Part shown: piece by piece, positions 46,585 to 57,793 of the stretch | How positions within the stretch are numbered: position 1 is the first letter of the stretch | How the letters are laid out: each line of letters starts with the position of its first letter | Made by a program: the position numbers and the translations under genes | Assembly: GCA_029215795.1 (NCBI GenBank) | Contig: JARDYH010000003.1 | Span: 89,808,609-89,872,608 of the forward strand | DNA length: 64,000 nucleotides | DNA from: Anniella stebbinsi | Taxonomy: Eukaryota; Chordata; Lepidosauria; Squamata; Anniellidae | Direction of reading: 5' to 3' | Notes under the pieces: model-generated | What the model was told of the DNA's origin: nothing | Seen by the model: the letters and a program-made list of their open reading frames with translations, nothing else | Database searches by the model: none

Positions 46585-46690
46585 TGTCAACCTTCCCTAA
46601 ACTGGTGCCCCCTGGTGTTGGACTATAGCTGATTGGGGGACGCTGGGATGTGTTGGACTATAGCTGGTTGGGGGATGCTGGCTGCATGGC
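46585..46690. repeat. Fragment of hairpin repeat with tandem duplication
   Basis: AACTGGTGCCCCCTGG then two units of GTTGGACTATAGCTG-TTGGGGGACGCTGG type, in place of one. Relative of the repeat at 55410-55550. Confidence 0.5.
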
Positions 46691-46994
46691 TGCATGAATT
46701 TGATAGCTGATACTTTTATACTGATTGCAGAATGCGGGAGGGATTCAAAAGGTAGAGCTTCTTTGTAAAGGTTAAACAAAGCCCGATAATGTGAGATAGC
46801 TTACATGAAGAAGACAATTTTATAGGAAAGTCTGCTCATCCTATCCATGGGCTGTGAAGGGAATGCTGCATTCTTGTGGTTAAGCCAACAAGGTAAAGAA
46901 AATGGCTTGGCCATTGTTTTTGTTTGGGCACACTTATGAGAGCCTTTAGCACTCATTCACTCAAGTACAGGTTATTTCAGAGATAGCCCTTTAC

Positions 46995-47314
46995 TAGGCT
47001 GACCATATGAAAAGGAGGACAGGACCCATGTAACTTTAACAGTTGCAGAGAAAAGGGAATTTCAGCTGGCGTCATTTGTATGCAATTAGTACCTGGTGAA
47101 ATCACCTCTTCATCAAAGCAATTAAAGGTGCATGCACTATACTAGAGTGACCAGATACAAAAGAGGGCAGGGCCCCTGCAGCTTTAACTGTTGTAATGAA
47201 GAGGGAATTTCACCAGGTACAAATTGCATACAAATGACACCAGCTGAAATTCCCTCTTCTCCACAACTGTTAAAGTTACATGAGCTCTGTCCTCCTTTTC
47301 ATATGGTCAGCCTA
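46995..47314. mobile_element. hAT-type foldback element, copy 4
   Basis: 320 bp, TAGGCTGACCATATG to CATATGGTCAGCCTA. Flanks CCTTTAC / CCTTTACA match in 7 of 8 positions. Internal terminus-like TAGAGTGACCAGATAC is present. The next copy starts only 86 bp away. Confidence 0.88.
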
Positions 47315-47400
47315 CCTTTACAGAGTCACTTTTCTTTGTGAGTGGAATGTACTGGGAAAGTATGATCAGTTTGTATTATTTGTTTATTGACACAAGTAGA

Positions 47401-47719
47401 TAGGCTGACCAGATAAAATCCAGGTCAGGGCTCATGTAACTTTAACAGTTGTAGAGAAAAGGGGATTTCAGCCAGTGTTATTTGTATGCAATTAGTTCCT
47501 GGTGAAATTCCTCTTCATCATAACAGTTAAAGTTGCAGGCACTATACTAGAGTGACCATATACAAAAGAAGGCAGGGCCCCTGCAACTTTAACTGTTGTG
47601 ATGAAGAGGGGATTTCACCAGGAACTAATTGCATACAAATGATTCTGGCTGAAATTCCCTTTTCTCTACAACTTTTACAGTTACATGACCCCTGACCTGG
47701 ATTTTATCTGGTCAGCCTA
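47401..47719. mobile_element. hAT-type foldback element, copy 5 (ACCAGATAAAATCC subfamily)
   Basis: 319 bp, TAGGCTGACCAGATAAAATC to the inverse. The 8-bp duplication CAAGTAGA is perfect (47393-47400 and 47720-47727). The outermost ~35 bp differ from copies 1-4 (ACCAGATAAAATCCAGGTC in place of ACCATATGAAAAGGAGGAC), while the inner part is the same. Confidence 0.92.
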
Positions 47720-47727
47720 CAAGTAGA

Positions 47728-49450
47728 CAAAGGTTGGCAGTTGAGGAAAATCCCAGTTAGAGGTAGTAACAGCCCGTAAAACACCACCAGTTCTCTTCTT
47801 CTCAGATGTCCACATGTCACTGTTGGCAGTGATGACTAGGGATGTTGTGGGCCCCTGACTGGTCTAACGGACTCCCCTGTGTCTGCCCACCCTGGCACAG
47901 TCAATCACCTCTGCTCCGAGCGCCCGCAAGGCCCGATGAGTGTTCAACAGCCACCCGCCTTCCTCCGGAGCCTCTATTGTGCACCACAATGGAAGCTCCA
48001 GATTTACACATTTCCTCCCATGTGTAAATGAGGCTTTTATGGCTGCCATTTAGGCAACCAGGGAAATGTGCAATTTCCAGAGTCTCCATTTTTTTGTGGG
48101 TTGTTTTGTTGTTTGTTTGTTTTGTTTTGTTTTTGCATATCCCCAAAATCTCCACTGAGTTCCATCTAAGCTAAAATATTGATGTAAACCTGGAGGTTCT
48201 TGCCCAAACGTTTGTGAGAAGGAAAAGGGGTTTTGATGTTTCTAAAGACTGAAGATATTTCTTCAGCTCAAAATTTTGCTTTAGGAGAAATCAAGTGGCA
48301 CAAGTATCATCAAAACCTTTTTTGTTTTTTTTGTTTTTACATCCTATGGTTAAGGCTAGTGAAACCTTCCAGGTCAGTTTTGTGCCTAAGGCAATTTTTT
48401 TCAGGCAAATTTGAAAGTTCCTGCTTCAAAGAAACATCTGGGCCAAACTGACATCATTTTAAATGTGTGTCTAGCAGTATGTCTTTTTCCCCATTTTTTA
48501 AAAATCTAGAATAGGCACAGGGCTCCCAATGCAGATCTTAAAAACTCCTCTACCTACCCCTCTCCGCCCATGCTAGCATCCCAATCTAGATTGGAGGCCC
48601 TGTACCTACTCTAGAGTAAAATGAAAGGATGTAGTTGCTACACACACATTTAAAGTAATGTCTGTTTTCACCCTAAAGCGATTTGAGGGAAGCAAAATGG
48701 AATATTGATAAAATCAGGAGTAGAGTGTGGTTCCATAATTGCATAGTGGGCTGGTTCTGTTTTGCCAGAGATCAACAGGGACACTTTTCTGGGAGCAGTG
48801 TTAGAACTAATCTAGTTTGGCCAAGTAGATAGCAAATTCTGAATCCAGTAACACCCCAAATCCCGAACATACGTTTTGTTAGTAGCAAAGAGCCTTTTAA
48901 TCTGCACTCTCACCCTCACACACACATGAGTTAGGTGAATTGACAATGAGAAAGTCTCCATTGAAAGTGATCTCATTTCTCTTTGCCGCAATGTTGGTTG
49001 GCCACATTTGGTAAAGTGTGTTGACACGTCACAGACCTTGTCATCTGCTTCCTCGATGGAATTGAAATTGCACCCGGCAACCCCATGCAGCTAGCTCCCT
49101 CTGCAGATGTCTGCCATGGTGTTAGTTTCCAGTTGGTTTCTACCTGCTGGTCCCCCTGCCCTTTTTATAAGCGTTCCACAGTTGTTATCATGCAATAGCA
49201 ATTTCCTCTTGCTTTTTTGTACCCGTTTCTCATTATAGTGTTTGGGTTTCATTTGCACAACTGCACAGATAAAGCAAAAATAAACAGCAGGCCCATGATG
49301 TCTCAAGTAATGCCTGTGGTAAACATTACCTGTTGCTGTATCGTTCTTCCCTCATTTGCATTAACTATTGTATTTGTCATCTACTGTGCTTATTTCCTTA
49401 GTGGCCAAAGCTCTTACTCAAAACCCAGTGCTCCCTTTAAACTTTACTCT
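47728..49450. other. Upstream DNA without recognised features
   Basis: Only low-complexity TTTGT runs near 48095-48140. No gene is recognised. Confidence 0.5.
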
Positions 49451-49457
49451 CTGTATA

Positions 49458-49733
49458 CGAACTAGGCTGAGGGGCACCATCTCTGGAATACTCTCCCCTT
49501 TGAAGCTTGACTAGCACCAACATTGCCATCATTTCAGTGCCAGGTTAAAATTGACTTACTTACCCTGGCATGTTAAACTTTTGTGCTGTTTTGTTTAGTT
49601 GGCGCTACTGTTTTTATGCTTTTGATCTGTGTTTGTTGTGAAGTTGATTTATGATTTTATTGTATTATTTCTTGTATGCTACCCGGATATCCTAGGATTA
49701 AGGGCAGGTTAAAAATAATTCTAATAAATAAAT
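49458..49733 (+). mobile_element. L2-type LINE 3' end, decayed
   Basis: An ORF2-end-like stretch (ATCTCTGGAATACTCTCCCC, then CCAACATTGCCATCATTTC, AGTGCCAGGTTAAAA) is followed by a T-rich 3' region and TAAGGGCAGGTTAAAAATAA with an AATAAATAAATAA tail. Confidence 0.65.
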
Positions 49734-49790
49734 AACTTGGGATTACTTAAAATTCAATTTAAAAAGCACACATTAAGCGTCCAATTTTAT

Positions 49791-50110
49791 TAGGGTGACC
49801 AGATAAAATCCAGGTCAGGGCTCATGTAACTTTAACAGTTGTAGAGAAAAGGGAATTTCAGCCAGTGTCATTTGTATGCAATTAGTACCTGGTGAAATTC
49901 CCTCTTCATCACAACAGTTAAAGGTGCAGGCACTATACTAGAGTGACCATATACAAAAGAAGGCAGGCCCCTTGCAACTTTAACTGTTGTGATGAAGAGG
50001 GAATTTCACCAGGAACTAACTGCATACAAATGACACTGGCTGAAATTCCCTTTTCTCTTAAGCTGTTAAAGTTACATGAGCCCTGACCTGGATTTTATCT
50101 GGTCACCCTA
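49791..50110. mobile_element. hAT-type foldback element, copy 6 (ACCAGATAAAATCC subfamily)
   Basis: 320 bp, TAGGGTGACCAGATAAAATC to its inverse. The 8-bp duplication AATTTTAT is perfect (49783-49790 and 50111-50118). Arms of about 140 bp differ at only a few positions. The internal TAGAGTGACCATATAC starts at 49939. Confidence 0.93.
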
Positions 50111-50118
50111 AATTTTAT

Positions 50119-50660
50119 GGATTGTGCTTTCAATAGACAGAGGACTGTCTGTCTATCCAATGCCTTCCGATGTGAGCCAGGAAGGGTAGGAGGAGAACAG
50201 ACACATTTACAACTTCCCATTCCTCCGATTATGTTGTTTGATGGGCCTCTGAGTCTAACAGAAACTCAAGTGAATGGAATGGGCATTAGGCTTGTAAATC
50301 CAGCCTCTCCTATCCCCTCCACACCCATTGGAGTGCTCCCTTTCCATCCCCTCTTTCAAGATAACTCTTGTGATCTCAGGAGAAAAGTCACTACAGTGCT
50401 TTCCCATTCCATCCAGCAAGGGAGAGAATCCATGCCATCCTATGGCTCCTGAGATGCTGAACTCAACAGAATCTAAAATAGACTGTTTTGAATCATAGAA
50501 CTGCTCTGTGAAACAATTGATGCAACCAACCTCCCAATTTCATAAGCTTTCTGAAATAAAAAATGAATAGATCTCTGACTTTCTCCTGAACACCCCATAG
50601 AACTTTACTAAGCAGGCCTCCTTAGGAAGGACTTCCATTAAGAAGTCACTATCTGCAGTC
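50119..50660. other. Upstream DNA without recognised features
   Basis: No gene or repeat family recognised. Confidence 0.5.
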
Positions 50661-50669
50661 ACATCAGCC

Positions 50670-50850
50670 CAGGCTCCAATAGATGGAGAGTTGGACACAC
50701 AGAACAAAACCTCTAAAAATTACCTCAGGAGTTGGGCTGGATCATATGGGAACATGTACCTTCTGAGGTATGAAGGCCCAAGCCCATTAAAGATTGAAGT
50801 CACAGCTAACATCTTGAATTGGGCATGGAAACTAATTGACAACTAATTCA
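50670..50850 (-). mobile_element. Decayed L2-type LINE fragment
   Basis: GGTATGAAGGCCCAAGCCCA, TAACATCTTGAATTGGGCAT and GGAAACTAATTGACAA follow the inverted ORF2 end of copies A/B (GGTCCCAAGCCATGTAAGGC, CACCTTGAATTGGGCTCGGAA). Confidence 0.65.
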
Positions 50851-51206
50851 AATGATATTTTATAGTCTGGAAAATGCGCACGGCTGATTAGAGAGCTCCG
50901 CTTCTTCAGGACTTCTGAGGTGGAACACAAAATGACATGCCATTTTAAGACAGCACTGAATAGAATTTAAAATAGACCGAATCATTAAGAAGACCAATTT
51001 AATATTAGATTTCATAACCAACAATTTTTTAACTGTCTGGTCATACTTAATGAGATGTGTACACAAAGCATAAGCTAAAAGTGTGACTAATATAGGGGAA
51101 CTCAAGCATTATGTAAACACGTTGACCTTTCGTGTGGCATTTTGGTACTCGAGTTTGTAATTTGACATCTGGAATATATCTGGTTTGTGAACAAAGAGAT
51201 TAAAAA

Positions 51207-51322
51207 AGTCATAGAGTTGAATCCAGACTTAGTCATACTTCGAGTAAGCTTACTGAAATAAATGGGAAGTCCAATTTATTTCAATGGGTCTACTCTAAGC
51301 ATGACGTAATTGGGATCCAACC
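51207..51322. repeat. Short palindromic interspersed repeat, second copy
   Basis: GAATCCAGACTTAGTCATAC ... GGGTCTACTCTAAGCATGAC. Homologous, in inverse orientation, to 783-896. Confidence 0.55.
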
Positions 51323-51689
51323 TATAGTAAATAAATTCTAGGGCTGAGCAAAAACTGACCAAAAACTTCTACAGCCTTCTTTTCTCTGACTGTGCACTTG
51401 GAGTCTGATTTCATTTATTCTTTTCATGGACAGATCTGCAAACTTCACCATTATGTGGATGATGCTTTCTCCTCTTCTAACAGTGCTATGAGATCAGAAA
51501 CATTGCCCAGTTACCTAAGTAATGCAGGATTGTTCCCCATCTTTCAGAGCGGTTTTTCCCAGAGTTATTCAGTGGCCTCAATGACCGAACGTGTCTTCCT
51601 ATGTTATAGTACTAAGCACTGAAAAAATTACAGGAAGAAAAAATAGTGCAAATTGCTGGATTTGTTATTGCATTTTGATTTGTGTGTGT

Positions 51690-51800
51690 GTGCGCTCTGG
51701 TTTTCAGCAAGGTCCCCAAGGTGGCTTACAACAATTTAAAAATGAAATATACAGAGAAATCACAGCAATAAAATACAATTAATATTAGTAACAGAGAGTT
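51690..51800 (-). mobile_element. LINE 3' tail fragment
   Basis: TTTTCAGCAAGGTCCCCAAG and GTGGCTTACAACAATTTAAA, then A-rich sequence, is an inverted L2-type 3' end. Confidence 0.55.
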
Positions 51801-52026
51801 AATATGGTGGCAAACTTTAGAGTACAGAGGCAAAACTAAGACACATTTGGGGAAACATTTTGCACTCCAGAAACCATGGTTCAGCGTTAATAAAATCTAT
51901 AAACACTCCAAAGGTCCCCTGGTTTTGTACTACTGACTTTTGTTTTTGTTTTTAGGCTGTGTTTGGAAAAATAGGATAAAAATCATTTCCTGGAGTTAGT
52001 CTTCTCACATAGTTTCAATTTTAATT

Positions 52027-52130
52027 GTACATTGTCAGCCTTGTAAACATTTTACTACTCTTATAGTGCCATTACAGAATCGCTAGTACTCCTGCCTCCA
52101 GCAAGGATGAGTTCAGTCCTAATATGATGC
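52027..52130. repeat. Unassigned repeat pair, member 1
   Basis: Shares TTGTCAGCCTTGTAAAC, TTTTACTACT, CCTCCAGCAA and TTCAGYCC blocks in order with 53418-53530. Family unknown. Confidence 0.6.
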
Positions 52131-52230
52131 ACAGAGTACAAGAAGAGGAACAACCCTTATTCTTTGTGTTGTGTTTGTTTTTTAGATAGTCATAGTATGC
52201 TATAGAATTCAAATAAGGACTTATTCATAT

Positions 52231-52262
52231 GAGTGTGTGTGTGTGTGTGTGTGTGTGTATAC
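52231..52262. repeat. (GT)n microsatellite
   Basis: About 13 GT units followed by ATACACATGCACAC. Confidence 0.9.
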
Positions 52263-53417
52263 ACATGCACACGGTCTCCTGTGCAGCCTTTTCAGGAGGC
52301 TGGAGGAGCTGCCAAAGAGAGGGCAGCAAAGTCAACTCCCATCATTGCAGTTAATCCAGCATAAATCTGGATCCATCCCTGTGTCAGTTTCACATATTTT
52401 CATTCATAAATCCATTCCTTCTGATTTCTGCATCGTTCTCTAATCATGAGAATTTGCATTATTTTGAACATATGTTTTACAACACATGCATTTTGTAAAC
52501 ATTTGCAATATTTCGTATGCATTTACATAGTTTTGTATGCACTGTATTCTAAAATATGCATTTTGGTATGTATTTTAACAAAAAAAAATAGGCATTATTT
52601 TATGCAGTTTGGTATGTTTTTGACGTGAGAATTGCCATTTCTGTTGTCCTACAAGATCTAGCTAACTAACCAGTGTTTTAATGGATGGAGAGCCCTCACA
52701 ACTCCCATTTCCATGCTACTGACATTTTCACAGTAAAAATATTCCAAGTCAATTTATGAGCATCGTCAGATGGGGGGGGATCGCATTTCCCTACCATCGC
52801 TTTGCCTCTTGTTTCTGCCCCACAATAGGGATGAACAGCTTCCTCTTTCTTCACGCAGGGAAGCAAGCAATGACCAAGTGGCCCATTCAGTGGGTGTTTT
52901 TATCATGCTGCCTATCCTGCACACAGCAGGGAATGGCAGCAAGTTTCATTACAGCCCAAAGAATCACATTTTCCGGGTCTTTTTTTTGTGATGGAAAAAT
53001 GTGCAGAAGGAGCAGGAGGCATGCAGGAGGCAGATATAATATAACATCTGTCCAAAACAATAAACTATTTTTTCCATCTATGGGCAAGTCGACTCTGAAA
53101 TAACTCTGAATGAACATCCCCAACATGGGACATACTTGACAGTTGTCACAATTATTCTTATTAATTTGGCAAGATAATGTCAACATTGTAATGGAAAGAG
53201 CTATAGATCTTGAAAATCGCCAGCACAAGTCTATTCCCACACAGAACTAACCTAGCTCCTAGCTATATCCTATCCCAGATGGCTGGGTTGTAGCAAACTC
53301 TGCATCATTTCATCGACATCATCCTTCAGGTAGTTGAGTCAACAACTGCTTAGTCAGATCACAGCATTTCAGGTTCTTTCATAATTTCCTAGAGCCTCCA
53401 GTACTTTACATTTTAGA

Positions 53418-53530
53418 CGTACTTTGTCAGCCTTGTAAACTTTTTACTACTGTTAAAGTGTGATGAAGGAATGACTAACATAGTTACCTCCAGCAATTAT
53501 GCCATTCAGCCCCAATGGCGTTATGAGCTC
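53418..53530. repeat. Unassigned repeat pair, member 2
   Basis: See 52027-52130. The two are diverged but colinear, about 1.4 kb apart in the same orientation. Confidence 0.6.
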
Positions 53531-53598
53531 CTGCAACTGAGGACCTCATAAAATCAAAGAAAGGTATCCACAGTACTACCCCCTAACCCCAACACAAG

Positions 53599-54102
53599 GG
53601 CTGGTTTCGGATGACACAATAATCAACGGAGGGGGGAAGAGGCAACCGTCAGTTGTGTTGCTTATCACGTCGTGTGGAGGGCAACACACCACACACACAC
53701 AACTGACGGTACACTAATCAGCCCAATTAAGCAATGGAGAGAAACAACGGGCTTGCACGTTGTTTAGCCCGAAGCCCATTGTTGAAAGTGTTGTCTGAAA
53801 CCAACCCCCCTCTCTCCATGGACTATTCCATTTGGACATAGAGTTCTGCTGGCCGGAGCAGCTGAACCCCCCCCCCCCCCCCCGCTGCTCTGATACAGCC
53901 GGCAGAACTTGCGGTGCATGCTGGGATACGGCTGGAGGACTGAGGGAGGGGGAGGGAGGAGACACTGCAGCTAAGACACCGCAACTTTCAGCTGCTCAAT
54001 GGATGGCAGAGCAACATGTCATGTGGAAAGCACTGCCTGCCTAATGCACAGTCATTATGCTATCTCCCCCTCCGTTGCCTAATATGTCGTGTGAAACCAG
54101 CC
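53599..54102. mobile_element. ~500-bp nonautonomous DNA element, copy 2
   Basis: 504 bp with ends GGCTGGTTTCGGATGACAC and the inverse of GGCTGGTTTCACACGACAT, flanked by AAG on both sides (53596-53598, 54103-54105). Contains the same GGAGCRGCTGAA block and TTGCTTATCACG modules as 10274-10768, plus a long C run near 53868. Confidence 0.82.
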
Positions 54103-54467
54103 AAGGTCTGATTTAGCAGCAGTTAACACTGTTACATTAGCACTCTTCCCTTTCTCATAATAACAGTGCAATCCTATATGTGTCTACTCAGAAGTAAGCC
54201 CGTTTGAGCCCCACTGGGCAGGGAAGGGCTTGCAGTGGCCTCTTACTCCTAGCCAATGAATTGCCAGAAGTTACAGCACAACTCCTGTAAGAAGGGCATA
54301 TGACAGCTGAACAATTTGTCATATACAAGATGCCACCATCATTGTGGCACATTTTACTATGCACACCAAAGCAGCTTGAATAACTGAGGAAATAAAGCTT
54401 CTCCCTGCAAAGGTCAGGCTCTAAAATAGTTCCATGAATGATTTAGGAATTTTGTTCTTGCGTTGGA

Positions 54468-54562
54468 GAGGGACCATAGCTCAGTGGTAGAACACATGCT
54501 TGGCATGCAGAAGGGATGCTGTAGTAGTCAATTTCCTGTATCAGCAGGGGATTGGACTAGAT
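54468..54562 (+). mobile_element. tRNA-derived SINE with CR1-like tail, 5' part
   Basis: GGACCATAGCTCAGTGGTAG and AACACATGCTTGGCATGCAG form a tRNA-like head with box A. The body ends GGGGATTGGACTAGA and is cut off by a LINE. The missing tail resumes at 55018. The head matches the antisense copy at 12873. Confidence 0.72.
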
Positions 54563-55017
54563 TATGATTATTATTTACTATTATGTATTACATTTCTATA
54601 CCGCCCCATAGTCTAAGGTCCCTGGGTGGTTTACAAAAGATTAAAACATTAAGAACAATATACAAAATATAAAAACATAAAATAGACAGCATACACAAAG
54701 ACAGCATACATCTAAAAACAGCCACTGAGCTGTCAGTGAAACCTAAAACATATCTGGGATCAATTGAAAAACTCATCACATGCTGCTAAGTGCCTGGGAA
54801 AAGAGAAAAGTCTTGACCTGGCACCAAAAAGATAACAAAGTTGGCGCCAGATGGGCCTCATTGGGAAGACCATTCTAAAATTGGGAGGGGCACCACCGAG
54901 AAGGCCCTCTCCCTTGTTGCCATCTTCCAAGCCTCCCTCAAAGTAGGCACCTGGGCGAGGACTTTAGATGTTGAGGGTAATGTACGGGTAGGTTCATGTC
55001 AGGAGAGGCATTCTGTC
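54563..55017 (-). mobile_element. L2-type LINE copy D, inserted in a SINE
   Basis: Inverted 3' end with ATTATTTACTATTATGTATT tail, CCGCCCCATAGTCTAAGGTC, CTTGACCTGGCACCAAAAAG and GTAGGTTCATGTCAGGAGAG, following copies A/B with about one change in ten by eye. Only the last ~100 codons of ORF2 plus the 3' end remain. Confidence 0.82.
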
Positions 55018-55070
55018 AGGTGGCCTTTGATGTCCCTTCCAACTTTATTAAATCATATGATTCTAGGATC
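55018..55070 (+). mobile_element. CR1-like tail of the SINE begun at 54468
   Basis: GTGGCCTTTGATGTCCCTTC and CAACTTTATTAAATCATATG, TTCTAGG follow the reptile CR1/SINE ending TGGCCTTTGAGGTCCCTTCC. This completes GACTAGA|TGGCCTTT across the LINE insertion. Confidence 0.65.
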
Positions 55071-55194
55071 CCAGGTTCCTTGATATCTCTGTTTAAAAAG
55101 ACCAGATGTAAACAATCACCACCTGAGGTTCTGGAGAGCCATTGGCTGACACAGGAATAGACAATATATTTATTATTTATCGTTATTTTGTTGT

Positions 55195-55385
55195 TGTTAT
55201 TATATTTACACCTCACCTTCGTCCTCTCTGTTTTATCCTCACGACAACCCTGTGAGGTAGGTTAGGCTGAGAGTCAGTGCCTGTCCCAGAATCACCCAGT
55301 GAGCTTCATGGATGAGTGGGAACTAGAACCCGGATCTCCCGAGTCCCAGTCCAACACTCCAACCACTCCACCACACTGACTGTCA
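55195..55385 (-). mobile_element. MIR-like SINE (antisense)
   Basis: ATCCTCACGACAACCCTGTG, AGGTAGGTTAGGCTGAGAG and, further on, GAACCCGGATCTCCCGAGTC and CAACCACTCCACCACACTG. This is the inverse of a tRNA-headed SINE with a MIR/L2-like 3' end. Confidence 0.7.
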
Positions 55386-55409
55386 ATACTTGCACTGTAC
55401 TTGGACTAT

Positions 55410-55550
55410 ATCAGCCTTCCCCAACCTGATGTTTTTGCCTTGAACTCCCATCAGCCCCTGCAATCATGACAAATGCTGGGAGTTGTGGTCTAAAATATCT
55501 GAAGGACGATAGATATTGAGGAATGTTGGACTAGATGGGCAAATAATTTA
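55410..55550. repeat. Hairpin interspersed repeat (CCTTCCCCAACCTG type)
   Basis: CAGCCTTCCCCAACCTGATG, CTTGAACTCCCATCAGCCC and GCTGGGAGTTGTGGTCTAAA. The left and right arms are complementary around a short centre, although the right end is decayed. Confidence 0.65.
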
Positions 55551-56649
55551 ATCTGTCTCTATGACATGCATATTTTCAACTTATTATATGGGTAATGTCC
55601 AAAGTGTGGCGAATCTCAGCATTCACAATTTAACGTTGAAAATCATTTTAAAAAATGTCTGTATCCAAAAATTCAGAAATATATCAGTGAATGTTGTTGC
55701 TAATGTTCTTATTTATGAAGTTTTCTAGTGGTGGTCAACGATTGAAAACAACAAGACAGCCCCTGCTGCAGTGTTATACTCTAACAGTCATGATGCACAA
55801 GGAGAAGAGGATGGGAGAGAATAGGAAACCAAGCCATTGCAGGCACCCATTCTTCATAACGTGATAGAAATGTTTAAAAGCCAGGTGGAATGACTACTGA
55901 TGGATACCAGTTCTGGTAGAGGAGCAGCCAAATAGTAGTTGGTCCCAGCAAAGCCAGCAGGGTGGGCCATGTTGTCCATCGCCTCCTCCGTTGCAGCCTC
56001 TTTGTCTCCATTCACTTGTGTATACACAAGTATCTTCCCTGAAAAGGGAAGAAATACGTTTCTATTTAAAACGATTCACCCAATTGATCTAAGCCTGCCA
56101 GCATTCCCATGCACTGAATTTTGAATGTTTACTGCAATGTGTGCACACATACATATGTAAGTAGGCACGCGCACAGGGACACACATGCGCACACGCGTAA
56201 ATGGAGCTTGCGTTACATGCTCCTAGCTGAAGATCTGTATGAAAAGGCAATGGAACTCTCTCCTCCTAACATTCCCACATGCAGCTTGACTTGCCTCGCG
56301 CCGAAACGCTAGTTTCTGTTATGAGGTAAACGTCATGTCCCAGGTTTTGTGTGTGAGATGAAAATACTCCATTATCAGTCTTTGCTAGAAAACAGTGTGC
56401 CTTGGTATGGGTGTATATACATTTCATCTGACTGAATGGCCTGGAAGTATACACGGTTTACAGTTCTAGTTCTATGCCAGTCTTACAAATGTTTCCCTTT
56501 CCAACTTTTTTTTTTAACTAAGTATGGTATCTTTGATTGATTATGTGTGTACCAAATTTCAGCTTTCAATCTCATGTAGAATAGCTTAACCATTATTGGC
56601 CTGCACACGTACCAAATTACAGGACCCAACCCATCGCTTAGCAGTTTAA

Positions 56650-56768
56650 GAGCCCATCTACACTACTGCTTTAAAACGGTTTATAACAGTTGTAAACCAG
56701 TTAACAACCATTATTAACCAGTTTAAAACTGTTATAAACCGTTTTAAAGCAGTAGTGTAGATAGGCTC
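56650..56768. mobile_element. PIF/Harbinger-like miniature element, short copy 2 (near-perfect hairpin)
   Basis: 119 bp with ends GAGCCCATCTACACTACTGC and its inverse, flanked by TAA on both sides (56647-56649, 56769-56771). The two ~55-bp arms are complementary except for about five positions, with almost no loop. TAA fits the TWA preference of PIF/Harbinger. Confidence 0.88.
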
Positions 56769-57793
56769 TAAGTTACACTGGTCAGGCAGCGTAGCTCACG
56801 TATCTCTCCCATTCATACATGGACACACATGTGCATGTGCATGCACATATGTGTGTAAGAGACTCTGTATTGACAGTGCAAACACATGCACAATTTACAG
56901 AGTCAATATTTTCTTTTTCTTCCTGAAGTAGTAGATATATTTTGAATAAACAGGTGACAGGAAAATTTCTTTTAATGCAGTGGAATGCTGAAGAGGAAAC
57001 AGAACTTTGATGATATTGGTGGGACGTAATGAATCTATAATTCAGAGACCATTTTTTTGTTCCATTTCCCAGGTGAACTCAGGAAAACACAGATCTTCTT
57101 TCACCTCAAACTGTTTTATGTGGAATGAGTCCAGAGGTGCAATACTCGCAACTGTTTTCACAATGTCTTTACAAACTGATTTATTCCAGTCAACTCCAAA
57201 CACAAGCCCATCTGTTGACATCAGGCTAAATTGCCCACAGTAATGACTCAGGGCTTTTAAAGGTCACTCTGGCCTGATGTTTAGTTATTACTCACCATCA
57301 CCAAAACAGCTCTGTACAATAAATATAGATTAAATAGGGAAACACACACGCTGCAACAAGACTAGTGGACAGGGAACAGCAACATAACCATTTTCTTCTT
57401 CCTAAGCTTCTTAGTTTTAACTCTTGAACAACAACTAATTTTGAGCTGCAGTCGTCTAAGGATCCAGCTTCACTCAAGTCAGAGAGATTAAACATGCAAC
57501 ACACAGCTTGCTCTCTTTGTTTTTTGCTTACAAGTAAGTGCAGGGTCCTGATTTGATTTGGGACCACCACGTAGTTAGGGGAAGTTTTACATTTTCAATT
57601 CCTCACTGCTTGTTTTCCTAAATCCCCAAAACACACACACACACCCCTTTGCACACAAGTATCCATTGGTATCAATGTATCAGCAAAAGTTCTTACTGTT
57701 TGAGATGTTTGAACTGAAATATGGGGAAATTGAATCTCTCAAAATGGTGTGTGTGTATGTATCTATCAGCATGTGTGATGATAGTATCACAGT

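Noticed and set aside
46995..47719. Regularly repeated blocks as a CRISPR-like array
   Set aside because: The repeats are long inverted-repeat transposons with 8-bp target duplications in a vertebrate genome.
54468..54540. A functional tRNA gene
   Set aside because: Box A is readable, but the anticodon arm and box B do not form a cloverleaf. It is a SINE head.
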